DNA of 12,367 nucleotides from contig JACMQP010000509.1 of NCBI GenBank assembly GCA_014376915.1, forward strand, positions 1-12,367, given 5' to 3'. This stretch comes from Ramlibacter sp. Lineage in GTDB: Bacteria; Pseudomonadota; Gammaproteobacteria; Burkholderiales; Burkholderiaceae. The position numbers were made by a program, and so were the translations under genes. Of this stretch, positions 1-7,108 are shown piece by piece; within the stretch, counting starts at the first letter, position 1, and each line of letters starts with the position of its first letter. The notes beneath the pieces are model-generated. The model saw nothing but the letters and a program-made list of their open reading frames with translations. It ran no database searches and was not told where the DNA came from.

Positions 1-349
1 CGCCTGGAACGGGCGCAAGGTCGGCATGTGCGAGGCCGGGCCGGAAATGACCTTCCATTTCGGCCAGCTGATCGCTCACATCTGCAAGACCCGCAACGTG
101 CGTGCCGGCAGCATCGTCGGCTCCGGCACGGTCAGCAACAAAGGGGTCACCGGCGTCAATGGCAAGACCGAATGGCCCAAGGGCTACAGCTGCATCGCCG
201 AGAAGCGCGCGATCGAGACCATCCAGGACGGCAAGCCGTCCACCGAGTTCATGAAATTCGGCGACACCGTCCGCATCGAGATGAAGGGTCAGGACGGGCA
301 AAGCCTGTTCGGCGCCATCGAGCAGAAGATCGTCGCTCCCGCCCGCTGA
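1..349 (+). CDS. FAH-family hydrolase, C-terminal part (5' end outside window)
   Basis: The first whole codon begins at base 2, and the frame runs without a start codon to TGA at 347-349, so about 115 C-terminal residues of a longer protein are present. They show the end of the fumarylacetoacetate hydrolase fold: a FHFGQLIAHICK stretch, a GSIVGSGTVSN turn, which is where family members carry the conserved 'pGd.i.tGT' loop near the metal and substrate site, and the closing FMKFGDTVRIEM strand pair. Known members cleave or hydrate 2-keto acids or acylpyruvates with Mg2+, mostly in aromatic catabolism. The metal-binding acidic residues lie upstream, so activity cannot be judged. The insertion between the GSGT loop and the last strands resembles the longer (about 330-residue) members. 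The next gene starts 47 bp downstream on the same strand and encodes a tricarboxylate-type binding protein, which suits a catabolic cluster. The substrate is unknown. Confidence 0.82.
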   Translation, partial: AWNGRKVGMCEAGPEMTFHFGQLIAHICKTRNVRAGSIVGSGTVSNKGVTGVNGKTEWPKGYSCIAEKRAIETIQDGKPSTEFMKFGDTVRIEMKGQDGQSLFGAIEQKIVAPAR

Positions 350-396
350 AGCGGATCCCGCGCTTTTCAACCACCCAGAGTCGAGAGATCTCCAAC

Positions 397-1359
397 ATGC
401 AACGCAGAAGCTTCCTCGTGACCGGCGCAGCGCTGGCCGCCACCGGTGTCCAGGCCCAGACCTATCCCGACCAGCCACTGCGCTGGGTCGTGCCGTACCC
501 GGCCGGCGGCGGCACCGACGTGCTGGCGCGCACGGTCGCCGAGGCCATGCGGCCGGCGCTCGGCCAGCAGATCCTGGTGGACAACCGCCCTGGCGCCTCC
601 ACCAACATCGGCGGAGAGCTGGTGGTGCGTGCCAAGGCCGACGGCTACACCGTGATGTCGGCCGACAACGCGATCCTCTCGTACAACGAGCACCTGTTCA
701 CCAAGCTGCCTTTCAATCCCGAAAAGGACTTCACCTACATCGGCGGCATGGCGCGCTTCCCGCTGGCGCTGGTGGTGCACCCGGACTTCCCGGCGAAGAA
801 CGTGAGGGAGTTCATCGCCTATGCGAAGGCCAGTCCGGGCAAGGTCAATTACGCGTCGCCCGGCAACGGCTCGCCGCACCACCTCGCGATGGAGCTGTTC
901 AAGAACCGCACCGGCACCTTCATCACCCATATCCCGTACCGCGGCGCGGCGCCGGCGGTGCAGGACGTGATGGGCGGCCAGGTGCCATGCATGTTCCTCG
1001 ACCTGGCCGGCGGCCTCTCGGTGATGCAGTCCGGCAAGCTGCGGGTGCTGGCGATCGGCTCGGCCAGGCGCGCGCCGTCGCTGCCGAACGTGCCGACGCT
1101 GGCCGAGGCCGGCTTGCCGAACGTGGAGGTCTACGCATTCCAGGGCCTGCTCGGGCCAGCCGGCCTGCCCGATGCGGTGATCGCACGGCTGAACACCGAG
1201 TTGAACAAGGCGCTGGTCAGCGCCACGGTGCAAAAGCGCGCCGCCGACTTCGGCATGGAAGTGCTGCCCGGCACGCCGGCGCAGTTCAAGGCCATGGCCC
1301 GCTCCGAGGCGCTGCGCTGGGGGCCGATTATCAAGGCGGCTGGCGTCAAGCTGGACTGA
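397..1359 (+). CDS. Bug/TctC-family tripartite tricarboxylate transporter substrate-binding protein
   Basis: A 320-residue periplasmic binding protein of the Bug (TctC) family, which captures small carboxylates for TctAB-type permeases or acts as a sensor. The N-terminus MQRRSFLVTGAALAATGVQA is an export signal with a twin-arginine-like RRSFL motif, a hydrophobic core and a likely cut after VQA (about residue 20). Family landmarks follow: YPDQPLRWVVPYPAGGGTD (residues 23-41), VDNRPGASTNIGGELV (61-76), AKADGYT, and YASPGNGSPHHLAMELF around residue 150. The length is normal for the family. ATG 397 is chosen because the signal peptide begins there; the same frame stays open far upstream, but that part overlaps the hydrolase gene and is meaningless. 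A GAGAG stretch lies roughly 10 bases before the start. No tctA or tctB gene is in the window, as is usual for the many orphan Bug proteins of Burkholderiales. The ligand cannot be read from sequence; a product of the upstream FAH-type enzyme's pathway is a reasonable guess. Confidence 0.93.
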   Translation: MQRRSFLVTGAALAATGVQAQTYPDQPLRWVVPYPAGGGTDVLARTVAEAMRPALGQQILVDNRPGASTNIGGELVVRAKADGYTVMSADNAILSYNEHLFTKLPFNPEKDFTYIGGMARFPLALVVHPDFPAKNVREFIAYAKASPGKVNYASPGNGSPHHLAMELFKNRTGTFITHIPYRGAAPAVQDVMGGQVPCMFLDLAGGLSVMQSGKLRVLAIGSARRAPSLPNVPTLAEAGLPNVEVYAFQGLLGPAGLPDAVIARLNTELNKALVSATVQKRAADFGMEVLPGTPAQFKAMARSEALRWGPIIKAAGVKLD

Positions 1360-1367
1360 ACATCGCC

Positions 1368-2351
1368 ATGTCTGCTGATCACACTGTGTCGGACCTGCGC
1401 TTCGGTTTCCTGCACGGCCGTGAGGGCCACGTCGTGGTCACGGGCGGCACGGGCTTCATTGGGCATTCGCTGGTGCCGGCGCTGGCGGCGCAAGGTTGGC
1501 GCGTGAGCGTCCTGACGCGCCGCGACCAGCTACCCGAAGCGCTGCGGCGCGAGCAGGTGCGCGCCGTGCGTTCCCTGGCCGAAATCCCAGACAGCGAGGC
1601 GGTGGATGCCGTGATCAACCTGGCCGGGGCGCGAATTCTTGGTCGACCCTGGACGGCGGCCCGACGGGCCGAGCTGCTGCGCAGCCGGGTCGATGTCACC
1701 CGGGCGCTGGTGGCCTGGATGGAACGCCGCAGCAGCAAGCCCCGCTGCCTGCTCTCCGCTTCCGCGGTCGGCTTCTACGGGGTTCAGGCGCAAGGGGATG
1801 ACACGCCTCTGACCGAGGACGCGCCGCCGCAACCGATCTTCATGTCGCAGCTCTGCCAGCAATGGGAGCAGGCCGCCGCGGCCGCTGTGCCTTTGGGCGT
1901 GCGGGTCGCCTGCCTGCGCTTCGGCGTGGTGCTCGGCGAGGGCGGAGCCTTGCCGATGCTGTTGCTGCCGGTCCGCCTCGGAATCGGCGGCCGGCTGGGC
2001 AGCGGCCGGCAGTGGCTGTCGTGGGTGCATATCGACGACCTGCTGCAAGCGATGGACCATGCCTGGCAGACGCTCGAACGCGAGCCGGCTGCGGTGCTGC
2101 GTGCCTACAACGTCACTGCGCCCGAGGCTGTCCGGCAAAGCGAGTTCAGCCGTATCGCGGCTGGCGTGCTGGGGCGTCCGAGCTTCATGCCGACGCCGGG
2201 CTGGCCGGCGCGGCTGCTGCTGGGTGAGCAGGCTGACCTTCTGCTCGAAGGCCAGCGGGTCGTGCCGGCCCGGCTGCAGCGAGAAGGCATGGTCTTTCGC
2301 TATCCGCAACTGCGGCCCGCGCTGGAACAGCTCGTTGCCCGCGGCCGTTGA
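1368..2351 (+). CDS. TIGR01777-family NAD(P)-dependent epimerase/oxidoreductase (YfcH/SDR39U1-like)
   Basis: A 327-residue extended short-chain dehydrogenase of the TIGR01777 family (E. coli YfcH, eukaryotic SDR39U1). Members bind NADP but their physiological reaction is not settled. Visible motifs: the Rossmann loop GGTGFIG (residues 26-32), INLAGA (83-88), LLSASAVGFYG (128-138), which stands where the SDR Ser-Tyr region lies, LCQQWEQAA (162-170) and GSGRQWLSWVHIDDL (211-225), all typical of this family. The C-terminal part after about residue 245 is the DUF1731-like substrate-side region. The start is uncertain. ATG 1368 lies 8 bp after the preceding stop and adds about 20 residues before the first beta strand. 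A GTG at 1434 with GAGGG seven bases upstream is an alternative, but it would leave an unusually short first strand. The gene is probably co-transcribed with the Bug gene. It ends 3 bp from the end of the convergent fasciclin gene, leaving no room for a separate terminator. Confidence 0.9.
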   Translation: MSADHTVSDLRFGFLHGREGHVVVTGGTGFIGHSLVPALAAQGWRVSVLTRRDQLPEALRREQVRAVRSLAEIPDSEAVDAVINLAGARILGRPWTAARRAELLRSRVDVTRALVAWMERRSSKPRCLLSASAVGFYGVQAQGDDTPLTEDAPPQPIFMSQLCQQWEQAAAAAVPLGVRVACLRFGVVLGEGGALPMLLLPVRLGIGGRLGSGRQWLSWVHIDDLLQAMDHAWQTLEREPAAVLRAYNVTAPEAVRQSEFSRIAAGVLGRPSFMPTPGWPARLLLGEQADLLLEGQRVVPARLQREGMVFRYPQLRPALEQLVARGR

Positions 2352-2354
2352 TGC

Positions 2355-2948
2355 TCAAGCCGGCAGCAGCACCTTGTTGACCACGTGGATGACGCCGTTC
2401 GACTGATAGACGTCGGCGATGGTCACGGTGGCGGAACCGCCCTTGGCGTCGGTGATCAGCACGCTGGATCCGCTCATCGTTGCGACCAGCGTGCCGCCAC
2501 TGACGGTCTTGAGCGTGGCGCGGCCGTTGCCAGCGCGGATCATCTGGGCGAGAGCGGCCGAATCGACCCGTCCAGCGACCACGTGGTAGGTCAGGATGTT
2601 GCTCAGCATCGCCTTGTTCTCGGGCTTGAGCAGCGTGTCGACCGTGCCGGCGGGCAGCGCGGCGAACGACGCGTTGGTCGGCGCGAACACGGTGAACGGG
2701 CCCGGGCCCTTGAGGGTCTCGACCAGGCCCGCGGCCTTGACGGCGGCGACCAGGGTCGTGTGGTCCTTGGAATTCACGGCGTTGTCGATGATGTCCTTGT
2801 TCGGGTACATCGCCGCGCCGCCGACCATCGGCATCGCCATCGCCATCGGCATGGCCGACGAGGCGGTGCCCATCGGGCTCTGCATGGACGACGCGCAGGC
2901 GCCGAGCAGGGAGGTGGAGACGCAGGCGGCAAGCAGGAGTTTTTTCAT
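2355..2948 (-). CDS. Fasciclin (FAS1)-domain lipoprotein with Met-rich linker
   Basis: A 197-residue secreted protein. The N-terminus MKKLLLAACVSTSLLGAC is a lipoprotein signal with the lipobox cysteine at residue 18. Ala-Ser follow it, so outer-membrane sorting is expected. Residues 31-41 form a methionine-rich stretch (MPMAMAMPM core) encoded by a hexanucleotide repeat. One FAS1 domain fills residues 50-197: the H1 motif FTVFAPTNASF (85-95), the YHVVAG strand (121-126) and the H2 motif GVIHVVNKVLLP (185-196). FAS1 domains mediate adhesion or protein contacts at the cell surface. In proteobacteria, small FAS1 proteins often go with ECF-sigma or oxidative-stress regulons. The ATG at 2946-2948 is fixed by the signal peptide, with GAAG about 8 bases upstream. 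The gene lies 93 bp downstream of otsA on the same strand and could be partly co-transcribed, but a promoter-like pair and a short hairpin sit in the gap. The family call is firm; the biological role is open. Confidence 0.95.
   Translation of the reverse strand: MKKLLLAACVSTSLLGACASSMQSPMGTASSAMPMAMAMPMVGGAAMYPNKDIIDNAVNSKDHTTLVAAVKAAGLVETLKGPGPFTVFAPTNASFAALPAGTVDTLLKPENKAMLSNILTYHVVAGRVDSAALAQMIRAGNGRATLKTVSGGTLVATMSGSSVLITDAKGGSATVTIADVYQSNGVIHVVNKVLLPA
2826..2855 (-). repeat. Hexanucleotide tandem repeat coding the Met-rich linker
   Basis: Five consecutive 6-bp units, four of the form CATCGG or CATCGC and a last CATGGC on the plus strand, lie inside the fasciclin gene. Read on the minus strand they give alternating Met with Pro or Ala (about residues 33-41). 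A unit of six keeps the frame if repeat number changes, so the linker length could vary between strains without inactivating the protein. Confidence 0.75.
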
Positions 2949-2966
2949 GGGTCGCTTCAGTTGAAT

Positions 2967-2987
2967 GCAGGGAAAAGACTCCCCTGC
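2967..2987 (-). other. Short hairpin in the 5' leader of the fasciclin gene
   Basis: GCAGGG (2967-2972) and CCCTGC (2982-2987) form a perfect 6-bp inverted repeat around a 9-base spacer, 18 bp upstream of the fasciclin start codon. If transcription starts near 2990 from the candidate promoter at 2996-3023, this hairpin lies at the very 5' end of the mRNA and could stabilise it. It has no following T tract, so it is not a convincing terminator for otsA. Confidence 0.4.
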
Positions 2988-2995
2988 TGCGACTG

Positions 2996-3023
2996 AATAC
3001 GCAGCCCAGCCGCCGCTGGATGC
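2996..3023 (-). promoter_or_regulatory. Candidate ECF-sigma-type promoter of the fasciclin gene
   Basis: On the minus strand, GCATCC (3023-3018) and CGTATT (3001-2996) are separated by exactly 16 bases, about 48 bp before the fasciclin start codon. A -10 beginning with CGT and a 16-base spacer are features of many group-IV (ECF) sigma promoters. There is no good sigma70 pair in the 93-bp gap. This is pattern recognition only; no ECF sigma gene is in the window to pair with it. Confidence 0.35.
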
Positions 3024-3041
3024 GGACTTATTTCACGCTTG

Positions 3042-4460
3042 CTACACGCGCAGCCAGGGCGTCCCACTTTCGTCTGCGCTGGCCTCGGCCAGCACCTTCA
3101 GGAAGCTGCCGCACCACCAGTGCACGTCGTAGCGGCGGATGGTCTCCATCAGTGCCGCATGGCGCTGCCGCCGCTCCTCCAGCGGCATCTGCAGCGCCAG
3201 GTGGATGGCGGCCGCCGTCCCGGCCGTGTCGTAGGGATTGACCAGCAGCGCTTCGCGCATCTGTTCGGCGGCGCCGGCAAACCGGGACAGCACCAGCACG
3301 CCGGGATCGTCCGGATCCTGCGCCGCGATGAATTCCTTGGCCACCAGGTTCATGCCGTCGCGCAAGGGTGTGACCAGCGCGACGCGGCTGGCGCGGTACA
3401 GGCCCGGCAGGCGGGCGCGTGCGACGCTGCGATGCATGTAGCGCACCGGCATCCAGTCCAGCTCGCCGAAGTTGCCGTTGATCGAGCCGCACAGGCTTTC
3501 CAGCTCGTGCAGGATGTCGGCGTAGGCGCTGACGTCCTCGCGGCTCGGTGCCGCGATCTGGATCAGCGTCGCGCTGTCGCGGGTGTCAGGGTAGGTCTGG
3601 AGCAGTTCGCGGAACGCGCGCATGCGCTGCGGCAGGCCCTTCGAGTAGTCCAGCCGGTCCACGCCCACCAGCAGCTTGCGGCGCGAATATTCCTCCTTCA
3701 TCCGCTCGTACATCTCGCGGCCTTCCGCGGCATGCGTCAACGCCTCGAATTCCTGCACGTCGATGCCGATCGGAAAGGCTCCCGCCTGCACCGTGCGGTT
3801 GAAGGCGCGCCAGCGGCCGTCGCCGACGTTCTGCGCGTGGGCCTCCGCCTGCGCATAGGCGGTGAAGTGCGCGAGGTCGGCGTTGCTCTGGAACCCCAGC
3901 AAATCGAACGAGAACAGCGCGCGGATCAGCCAGTCGTGGCCCGGGATGGCGGCCAGGATCAGCGGCGGCGGCAGCGGGATGTGCAGGAAGAATCCGATCC
4001 GGTTGGTGCAGCCCAGCGCACGCAGTTCTGCCGCCAGCGGGATCAGGTGGTAGTCGTGCACCCAGACGATGTCGTCGTCCCTGAGCAGCGGCAGCAGCTT
4101 GCGCGCGAACAGCTGGTTGACGCGCCGGTAGCCGGCGATGTAGCCGGCGTCGAAGTCGGCCAGATCGAGGCGGTAGTGGAACACCGGCCACAGCACTCCG
4201 TTGGAGTAACCGGCGTAGTAGGCGTCGTGGTCCTCGCGCGAGAGGTCTACTGTCACCAGCTTCACCGCGCCCGCCTGCTGGGTGTGCATCTCGCCTTCGC
4301 CGGCGATACCGCCCTGCTCAGCCTCGACCACCTTGCCGCTCCAGCCGAACCACATGCCGCCGGTAGTTCTCAACACTTCAGCCAGGGCGACGGCGAGACC
4401 GCCCGCCGCGGTCTTGCGCGGATCCGCCAGCCGGTTGGAAACGACGACCAGCCGCGCCAT
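3042..4460 (-). CDS. otsA: Trehalose-6-phosphate synthase (alpha,alpha-trehalose-phosphate synthase, UDP-forming; GT20)
   Basis: A 472-residue cytoplasmic glycosyltransferase that joins glucose from UDP-glucose to glucose 6-phosphate to give trehalose 6-phosphate. All OtsA landmarks are present: VVSNRL with Arg10; the GGLAVAL donor loop (20-26); [11 protein letters not shown] (87-97) with the Trp of the acceptor site; WVHDYHL (133-139); [10 protein letters not shown] (155-164); [15 protein letters not shown] (265-279) carrying the Arg and Lys that hold the diphosphate; and [13 protein letters not shown] (365-377) with the Asp and Glu of the active site. The length matches E. coli OtsA, so the enzyme should be active. 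The ATG at 4460 directly follows the TAA of the GH15 gene with no base between, so translation is probably coupled. It is the third gene of otsB-GH15-otsA. The product is the substrate of OtsB encoded upstream. Function is close to certain. Confidence 0.98.
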   Translation of the reverse strand: MARLVVVSNRLADPRKTAAGGLAVALAEVLRTTGGMWFGWSGKVVEAEQGGIAGEGEMHTQQAGAVKLVTVDLSREDHDAYYAGYSNGVLWPVFHYRLDLADFDAGYIAGYRRVNQLFARKLLPLLRDDDIVWVHDYHLIPLAAELRALGCTNRIGFFLHIPLPPPLILAAIPGHDWLIRALFSFDLLGFQSNADLAHFTAYAQAEAHAQNVGDGRWRAFNRTVQAGAFPIGIDVQEFEALTHAAEGREMYERMKEEYSRRKLLVGVDRLDYSKGLPQRMRAFRELLQTYPDTRDSATLIQIAAPSREDVSAYADILHELESLCGSINGNFGELDWMPVRYMHRSVARARLPGLYRASRVALVTPLRDGMNLVAKEFIAAQDPDDPGVLVLSRFAGAAEQMREALLVNPYDTAGTAAAIHLALQMPLEERRQRHAALMETIRRYDVHWWCGSFLKVLAEASADESGTPWLRV

Positions 4461-6260
4461 TTAAATGACCGAATCCCACGGCGCTGACAGGCGCACCGCG
4501 GCGTTGATGATCCCGACCATCGAATAGGTCTGCGGAAAGTTGCCCCACATCTCACCGGTGACCGGATGGGTGTCCTCTGACAGCAGGCCCAGCGGGTTGC
4601 GGCTCTTGAGCATCACCTCGAAGATCTCGCGGGCCTGCGCCTTGCGGCCGATCCGGGCCAGCGCGTCAATGCGCCAGAAAGTGCAGATGTTGAACGCCGT
4701 CTCCGGCTTGCCGAAATCGTCCGGCGCTTCGTAGCGGCGCATGTACGGGCCGTCGCAGAGCGCCTTCTCCAGCGCGTCCACGGTAGCGACGAAGCGGCTG
4801 TCGTTGGGGTCGATGAAGCCCACCTCCGCCATCAGCAATGCACTTGCGTCCAGGTCCTTGCCGCCGAAGCTCTCGGCAAAGGCCTGGCGTTGCTCGTTCC
4901 AGGATTCGCGCAGGATCCGCTCGCGGATCACGTCGGCCCGCTCGCGCCAGTAGCGGATGCGTTGCGGCAGGCCCAACGCCGCCGCGACCTTGGACAGCCG
5001 GTCGCACGCAGCCCAGCTCATGAGCGCGGACGACGTGTGAACGCGGGCGCGGGTGCGCAGCTCCCACATGCCGGCGTCGGGCTGGTCGTAGACGCGGAAG
5101 GCCTGCTCGCCCACGGCTTCCAGGTAGCCGAACTCGGCGCGGCCGGCGCGGCGCAGCAGCCGATGGTCATGGAACGCCTGCGCCGCACCCAGCACGATAT
5201 TGCCGTACACGTCGTGCTGGAAATGCTCCTGGGCCTGGTTGCCGACGCGCACCGGTCCCATCCCGCGATAACCGGGCAGGTGATCCAGGATGGCTTCGGG
5301 CAACTGTTCCTCCTGCCCGATGCCGTACAGCGGCTGGATGTGGCCGCCGCCCGAACGCACCACCACGTTGTTCAGCCAGCGCAGGTATTCCTCCATGGTC
5401 GCCACTTCCGACAGGCTGTTGAGCGCGCGCACCACGAAGAACGCATCACGCAGCCAGCAGTAGCGGTAGTCCCAGTTGCGGCCGCTGCCCGGCGCTTCCG
5501 GGATGCTGGTGGTCATGGCCGCGACGATCGCGCCGGTGTCCTCGAACAGCGACAGCTTGAGCGTGATGGCGGCGCGGATCGTCGCGTCCTGCCACTCCAG
5601 CGGCAGCGACAGCGCGCGGGTCCAGTGGCGCCAGTAGGCGGCGGTCTCCTGCTCGAAGCCGCGCGCCGTGTCCTCGATGCCGGAGATCAGCGTTTCGTCA
5701 GGCCCGAAGATGAAGTTCATCGGCCGGTCCACCACGAAAAACGTTTCGGCCAGCAGGTAGCTCAATGGCGCATCGCTGTTCAGGCGCAGGGTCTGGCCGG
5801 CGCCGACGTAGCGGATGTGGGTGCTTCCCTGCGTCACCAGCGGCCGGTCGCGGCCCCAGTTGAAGCGCGGCCGCACCACCATCCGCATGCGCGGCGAGCC
5901 TTCCAGAACCTTGACCCGGCGGATCAGCGTGAGCGGCCGGAAGGTGCGGCCGCGGCTGAAAAAGCGCGGCGCGAAGTCGGTCAACTCGATGCCCTGGCCC
6001 TGGCTGTCGTACAGGCGGGTGCGCAGGATCGCCGTGTTGGGTTCGTACTGCTGCTCGCTGCGGGCGAAGTCCGCCAGTTCGATCCCCCAGCGGCTGCCGG
6101 CGGCGCTCGGGTCAAGCAGCGCGTTGAAGACCGGGTCGCCATCGAAACGCGGCAGGCACGACCAGACGATGCTGCCGCGTTCGTCGATCAGGGCGCTGTA
6201 CGCGCAATTGCCGATCACGCCCAGGTTGAGGGAAGGCTGCAGACTGCCTGGCGGGTTCAT
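4461..6260 (-). CDS. Glycoside hydrolase family 15 protein (glucoamylase/trehalase-like) in the trehalose operon
   Basis: A 599-residue cytoplasmic enzyme (no signal peptide) with the bacterial GH15 plan. An N-terminal beta-sandwich domain opens with LGVIGNCAYSALIDERGS and PRFDGDPVFNALLD (residues 13-50). A catalytic (alpha/alpha)6 barrel runs from about residue 225. Barrel motifs are NWDYRYCWLRDA (262-273), IQPLYGIGQEEQLPE (308-322), PDAGMWELR (394-402; Glu400 is the probable general acid) and LLSEDTHPVTGEMWGNFPQ (559-577; Glu562 is the probable general base). GH15 enzymes invert alpha-glucosidic bonds; close bacterial relatives include glucoamylases and trehalases. The start is the ATG at 6258-6260, which overlaps the otsB stop as ATGA; the frame stays open further upstream only inside otsB. 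The stop TAA abuts the otsA ATG. A hydrolase inside a synthesis operon suggests trehalose turnover or use of alpha-glucan, but the substrate is not proven by the sequence. Confidence 0.95.
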   Translation of the reverse strand: MNPPGSLQPSLNLGVIGNCAYSALIDERGSIVWSCLPRFDGDPVFNALLDPSAAGSRWGIELADFARSEQQYEPNTAILRTRLYDSQGQGIELTDFAPRFFSRGRTFRPLTLIRRVKVLEGSPRMRMVVRPRFNWGRDRPLVTQGSTHIRYVGAGQTLRLNSDAPLSYLLAETFFVVDRPMNFIFGPDETLISGIEDTARGFEQETAAYWRHWTRALSLPLEWQDATIRAAITLKLSLFEDTGAIVAAMTTSIPEAPGSGRNWDYRYCWLRDAFFVVRALNSLSEVATMEEYLRWLNNVVVRSGGGHIQPLYGIGQEEQLPEAILDHLPGYRGMGPVRVGNQAQEHFQHDVYGNIVLGAAQAFHDHRLLRRAGRAEFGYLEAVGEQAFRVYDQPDAGMWELRTRARVHTSSALMSWAACDRLSKVAAALGLPQRIRYWRERADVIRERILRESWNEQRQAFAESFGGKDLDASALLMAEVGFIDPNDSRFVATVDALEKALCDGPYMRRYEAPDDFGKPETAFNICTFWRIDALARIGRKAQAREIFEVMLKSRNPLGLLSEDTHPVTGEMWGNFPQTYSMVGIINAAVRLSAPWDSVI

Positions 6261-7000
6261 CGCACTGCCTTTCCGGTGCGCGCTGCGACCGCGTCCTGCA
6301 GTTCCTGCCGGAACCGCTGCGGCGTTGCAATTCTTTGCCACGCAACGGTCGCGCCTTCGCCGACCTTGACGCCCATCCCCCCGACCCTCTGCACGCTGGC
6401 AAAGCCGACCTCGTCGGTGACGTCGTCGCCGACGAACAGCGGGGTGCGGCCGGCGAACGGCGGTTCGCGCAAAAAGTCCTCGATGGCGCGGCCCTTGCTG
6501 GCGCCGCCGGGCTTGGCCTCGACCACCATCTTGCCCTGCAGCAGCGTGATGCCGGGCGAATCGAGCACAGCGTCGCGCATTGCCGCCAAGCAAAGGTCCT
6601 GCAGTTCGGGCGCCTGCCGGTAATGCAACGCCAGCGAGCCGCGCTTGCTTTCCACCAGCAGGCCGGCATGCTGCGCGGCCAGCTTGCGGGCGGCCCGTTC
6701 GACCAGGTCCAGCGGATGGGTCGCCAGCAGCGTCAGCTCGCCACCGGCACTGCGACGCTCGGCGCCGTGCACGCCGGCGGCGGCCAGTCGCAGGGGACGC
6801 AGGAAGTCGTCGATCTGGTCGATCGGCCGGCCAGAAATCACGGCCACCGCGCCGCCGAGGTAGTGGTGCAACGAGCGCAGCGTCGGCACCAGGGCGAACG
6901 GCACCTTCACGTCCTGGGGCTGCTCGGCGATGTCGACCAGCGTCCCGTCGAAGTCCAGAAACAAGGCTGTCGAATTGAACAGCAGCTCGGTAAAATTCAT
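6257..7000 (-). CDS. otsB: Trehalose-6-phosphate phosphatase
   Basis: A 247-residue HAD-superfamily phosphatase that converts trehalose 6-phosphate to trehalose in the cytoplasm. HAD motif I is LDFDGTL (15-21) with nucleophile Asp16 and acid/base Asp18. Motif II is ISGRP (55-59). The family-specific GVHGAE (76-81), KPGGASKG with Lys169, and motif IV GDDVTDE (191-197) follow in order, so all catalytic groups are present. A GTG at 7009 would add three residues. ATG 7000 is preferred because GGTGG at 7010-7006 is a suitable ribosome-binding site for it, while the GTG has none. The TGA (6259-6257) overlaps the GH15 start codon as ATGA. This is the first gene of the otsB-GH15-otsA operon, divergent from the crotonase gene. 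The order otsB before otsA differs from the E. coli otsBA pair only by the inserted GH15 gene. Confidence 0.97.
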   Translation of the reverse strand: MNFTELLFNSTALFLDFDGTLVDIAEQPQDVKVPFALVPTLRSLHHYLGGAVAVISGRPIDQIDDFLRPLRLAAAGVHGAERRSAGGELTLLATHPLDLVERAARKLAAQHAGLLVESKRGSLALHYRQAPELQDLCLAAMRDAVLDSPGITLLQGKMVVEAKPGGASKGRAIEDFLREPPFAGRTPLFVGDDVTDEVGFASVQRVGGMGVKVGEGATVAWQRIATPQRFRQELQDAVAARTGKAVR

Positions 7001-7005
7001 TGCGG

Positions 7006-7010
7006 CCACC
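7006..7010 (-). promoter_or_regulatory. Shine-Dalgarno sequence deciding the otsB start
   Basis: On the minus strand GGTGG is followed by five bases and the ATG at 7000. The alternative in-frame GTG (7009-7007) lies inside this site and has no purine-rich stretch of its own upstream, which favours the ATG. Confidence 0.5.
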
Positions 7011-7012
7011 GT

Positions 7013-7027
7013 AGCAGACCGTCTGCT
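7013..7027. repeat. Perfect 7-bp inverted repeat just upstream of otsB
   Basis: AGCAGAC (7013-7019) and GTCTGCT (7021-7027) are exact reverse complements around a single C. With a one-base spacer it suits a dimeric repressor operator better than an RNA hairpin. It lies 13-27 bp before the otsB start codon, where a bound protein would block transcription. The regulator is unknown. Confidence 0.55.
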
Positions 7028-7058
7028 GTCCGGCTAGACGAGGCTGGCGACGACCAAC

Positions 7059-7074
7059 GTAGGACCTTGCCTAC
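7059..7074. promoter_or_regulatory. Inverted repeat GTAGG-N6-CCTAC in the divergent otsB/crotonase intergenic region
   Basis: GTAGG (7059-7063) and CCTAC (7070-7074) flank ACCTTG. The half-site shape, GTAGG facing CCTAC with a short spacer, resembles targets of NarL/FixJ/LuxR-type response regulators. It lies about 60 bp from the otsB start and 35 bp from the crotonase start, so it could control either or both genes. No regulator gene is in the window. Confidence 0.4.
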
Positions 7075-7108
7075 AGGCGGCTGACGCCGGTGCAATAAGC
7101 TACGCGCC

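Noticed and set aside
28..396. An extension of the Bug-protein frame upstream of its ATG, covering the hydrolase gene.
   Set aside because: The extension is Arg-rich nonsense in a different frame from the FAH domain, and a proper signal peptide begins at 397.
987..1367. An upstream extension of the epimerase frame into the Bug gene.
   Set aside because: It runs out of frame through the conserved Bug domain. The Rossmann motif needs only a start at or after 1368.
6261..6593. A 111-codon upstream extension of the GH15 frame inside otsB.
   Set aside because: The residues are low-complexity Arg/Gly-rich and overlap a well-defined HAD phosphatase. The ATG at 6260 starts exactly where GH15 homology begins.
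3039..6623. Very long open frames on the plus strand opposite otsA and the GH15 gene (about 480 and 580 codons).
   Set aside because: They are antisense shadows caused by high third-position GC. Their translations are Arg/Gln/His/Val-rich with no recognisable domain, while the minus-strand frames show complete OtsA and GH15 motifs.
7091..7108. TGCAATAAGCT as a -10 region for the crotonase gene.
   Set aside because: The AT-rich patch is suggestive, but no -35 hexamer lies at 16-18 bases. The nearest TTGCCT (7067-7072) is about 20 bases away and overlaps an inverted repeat.
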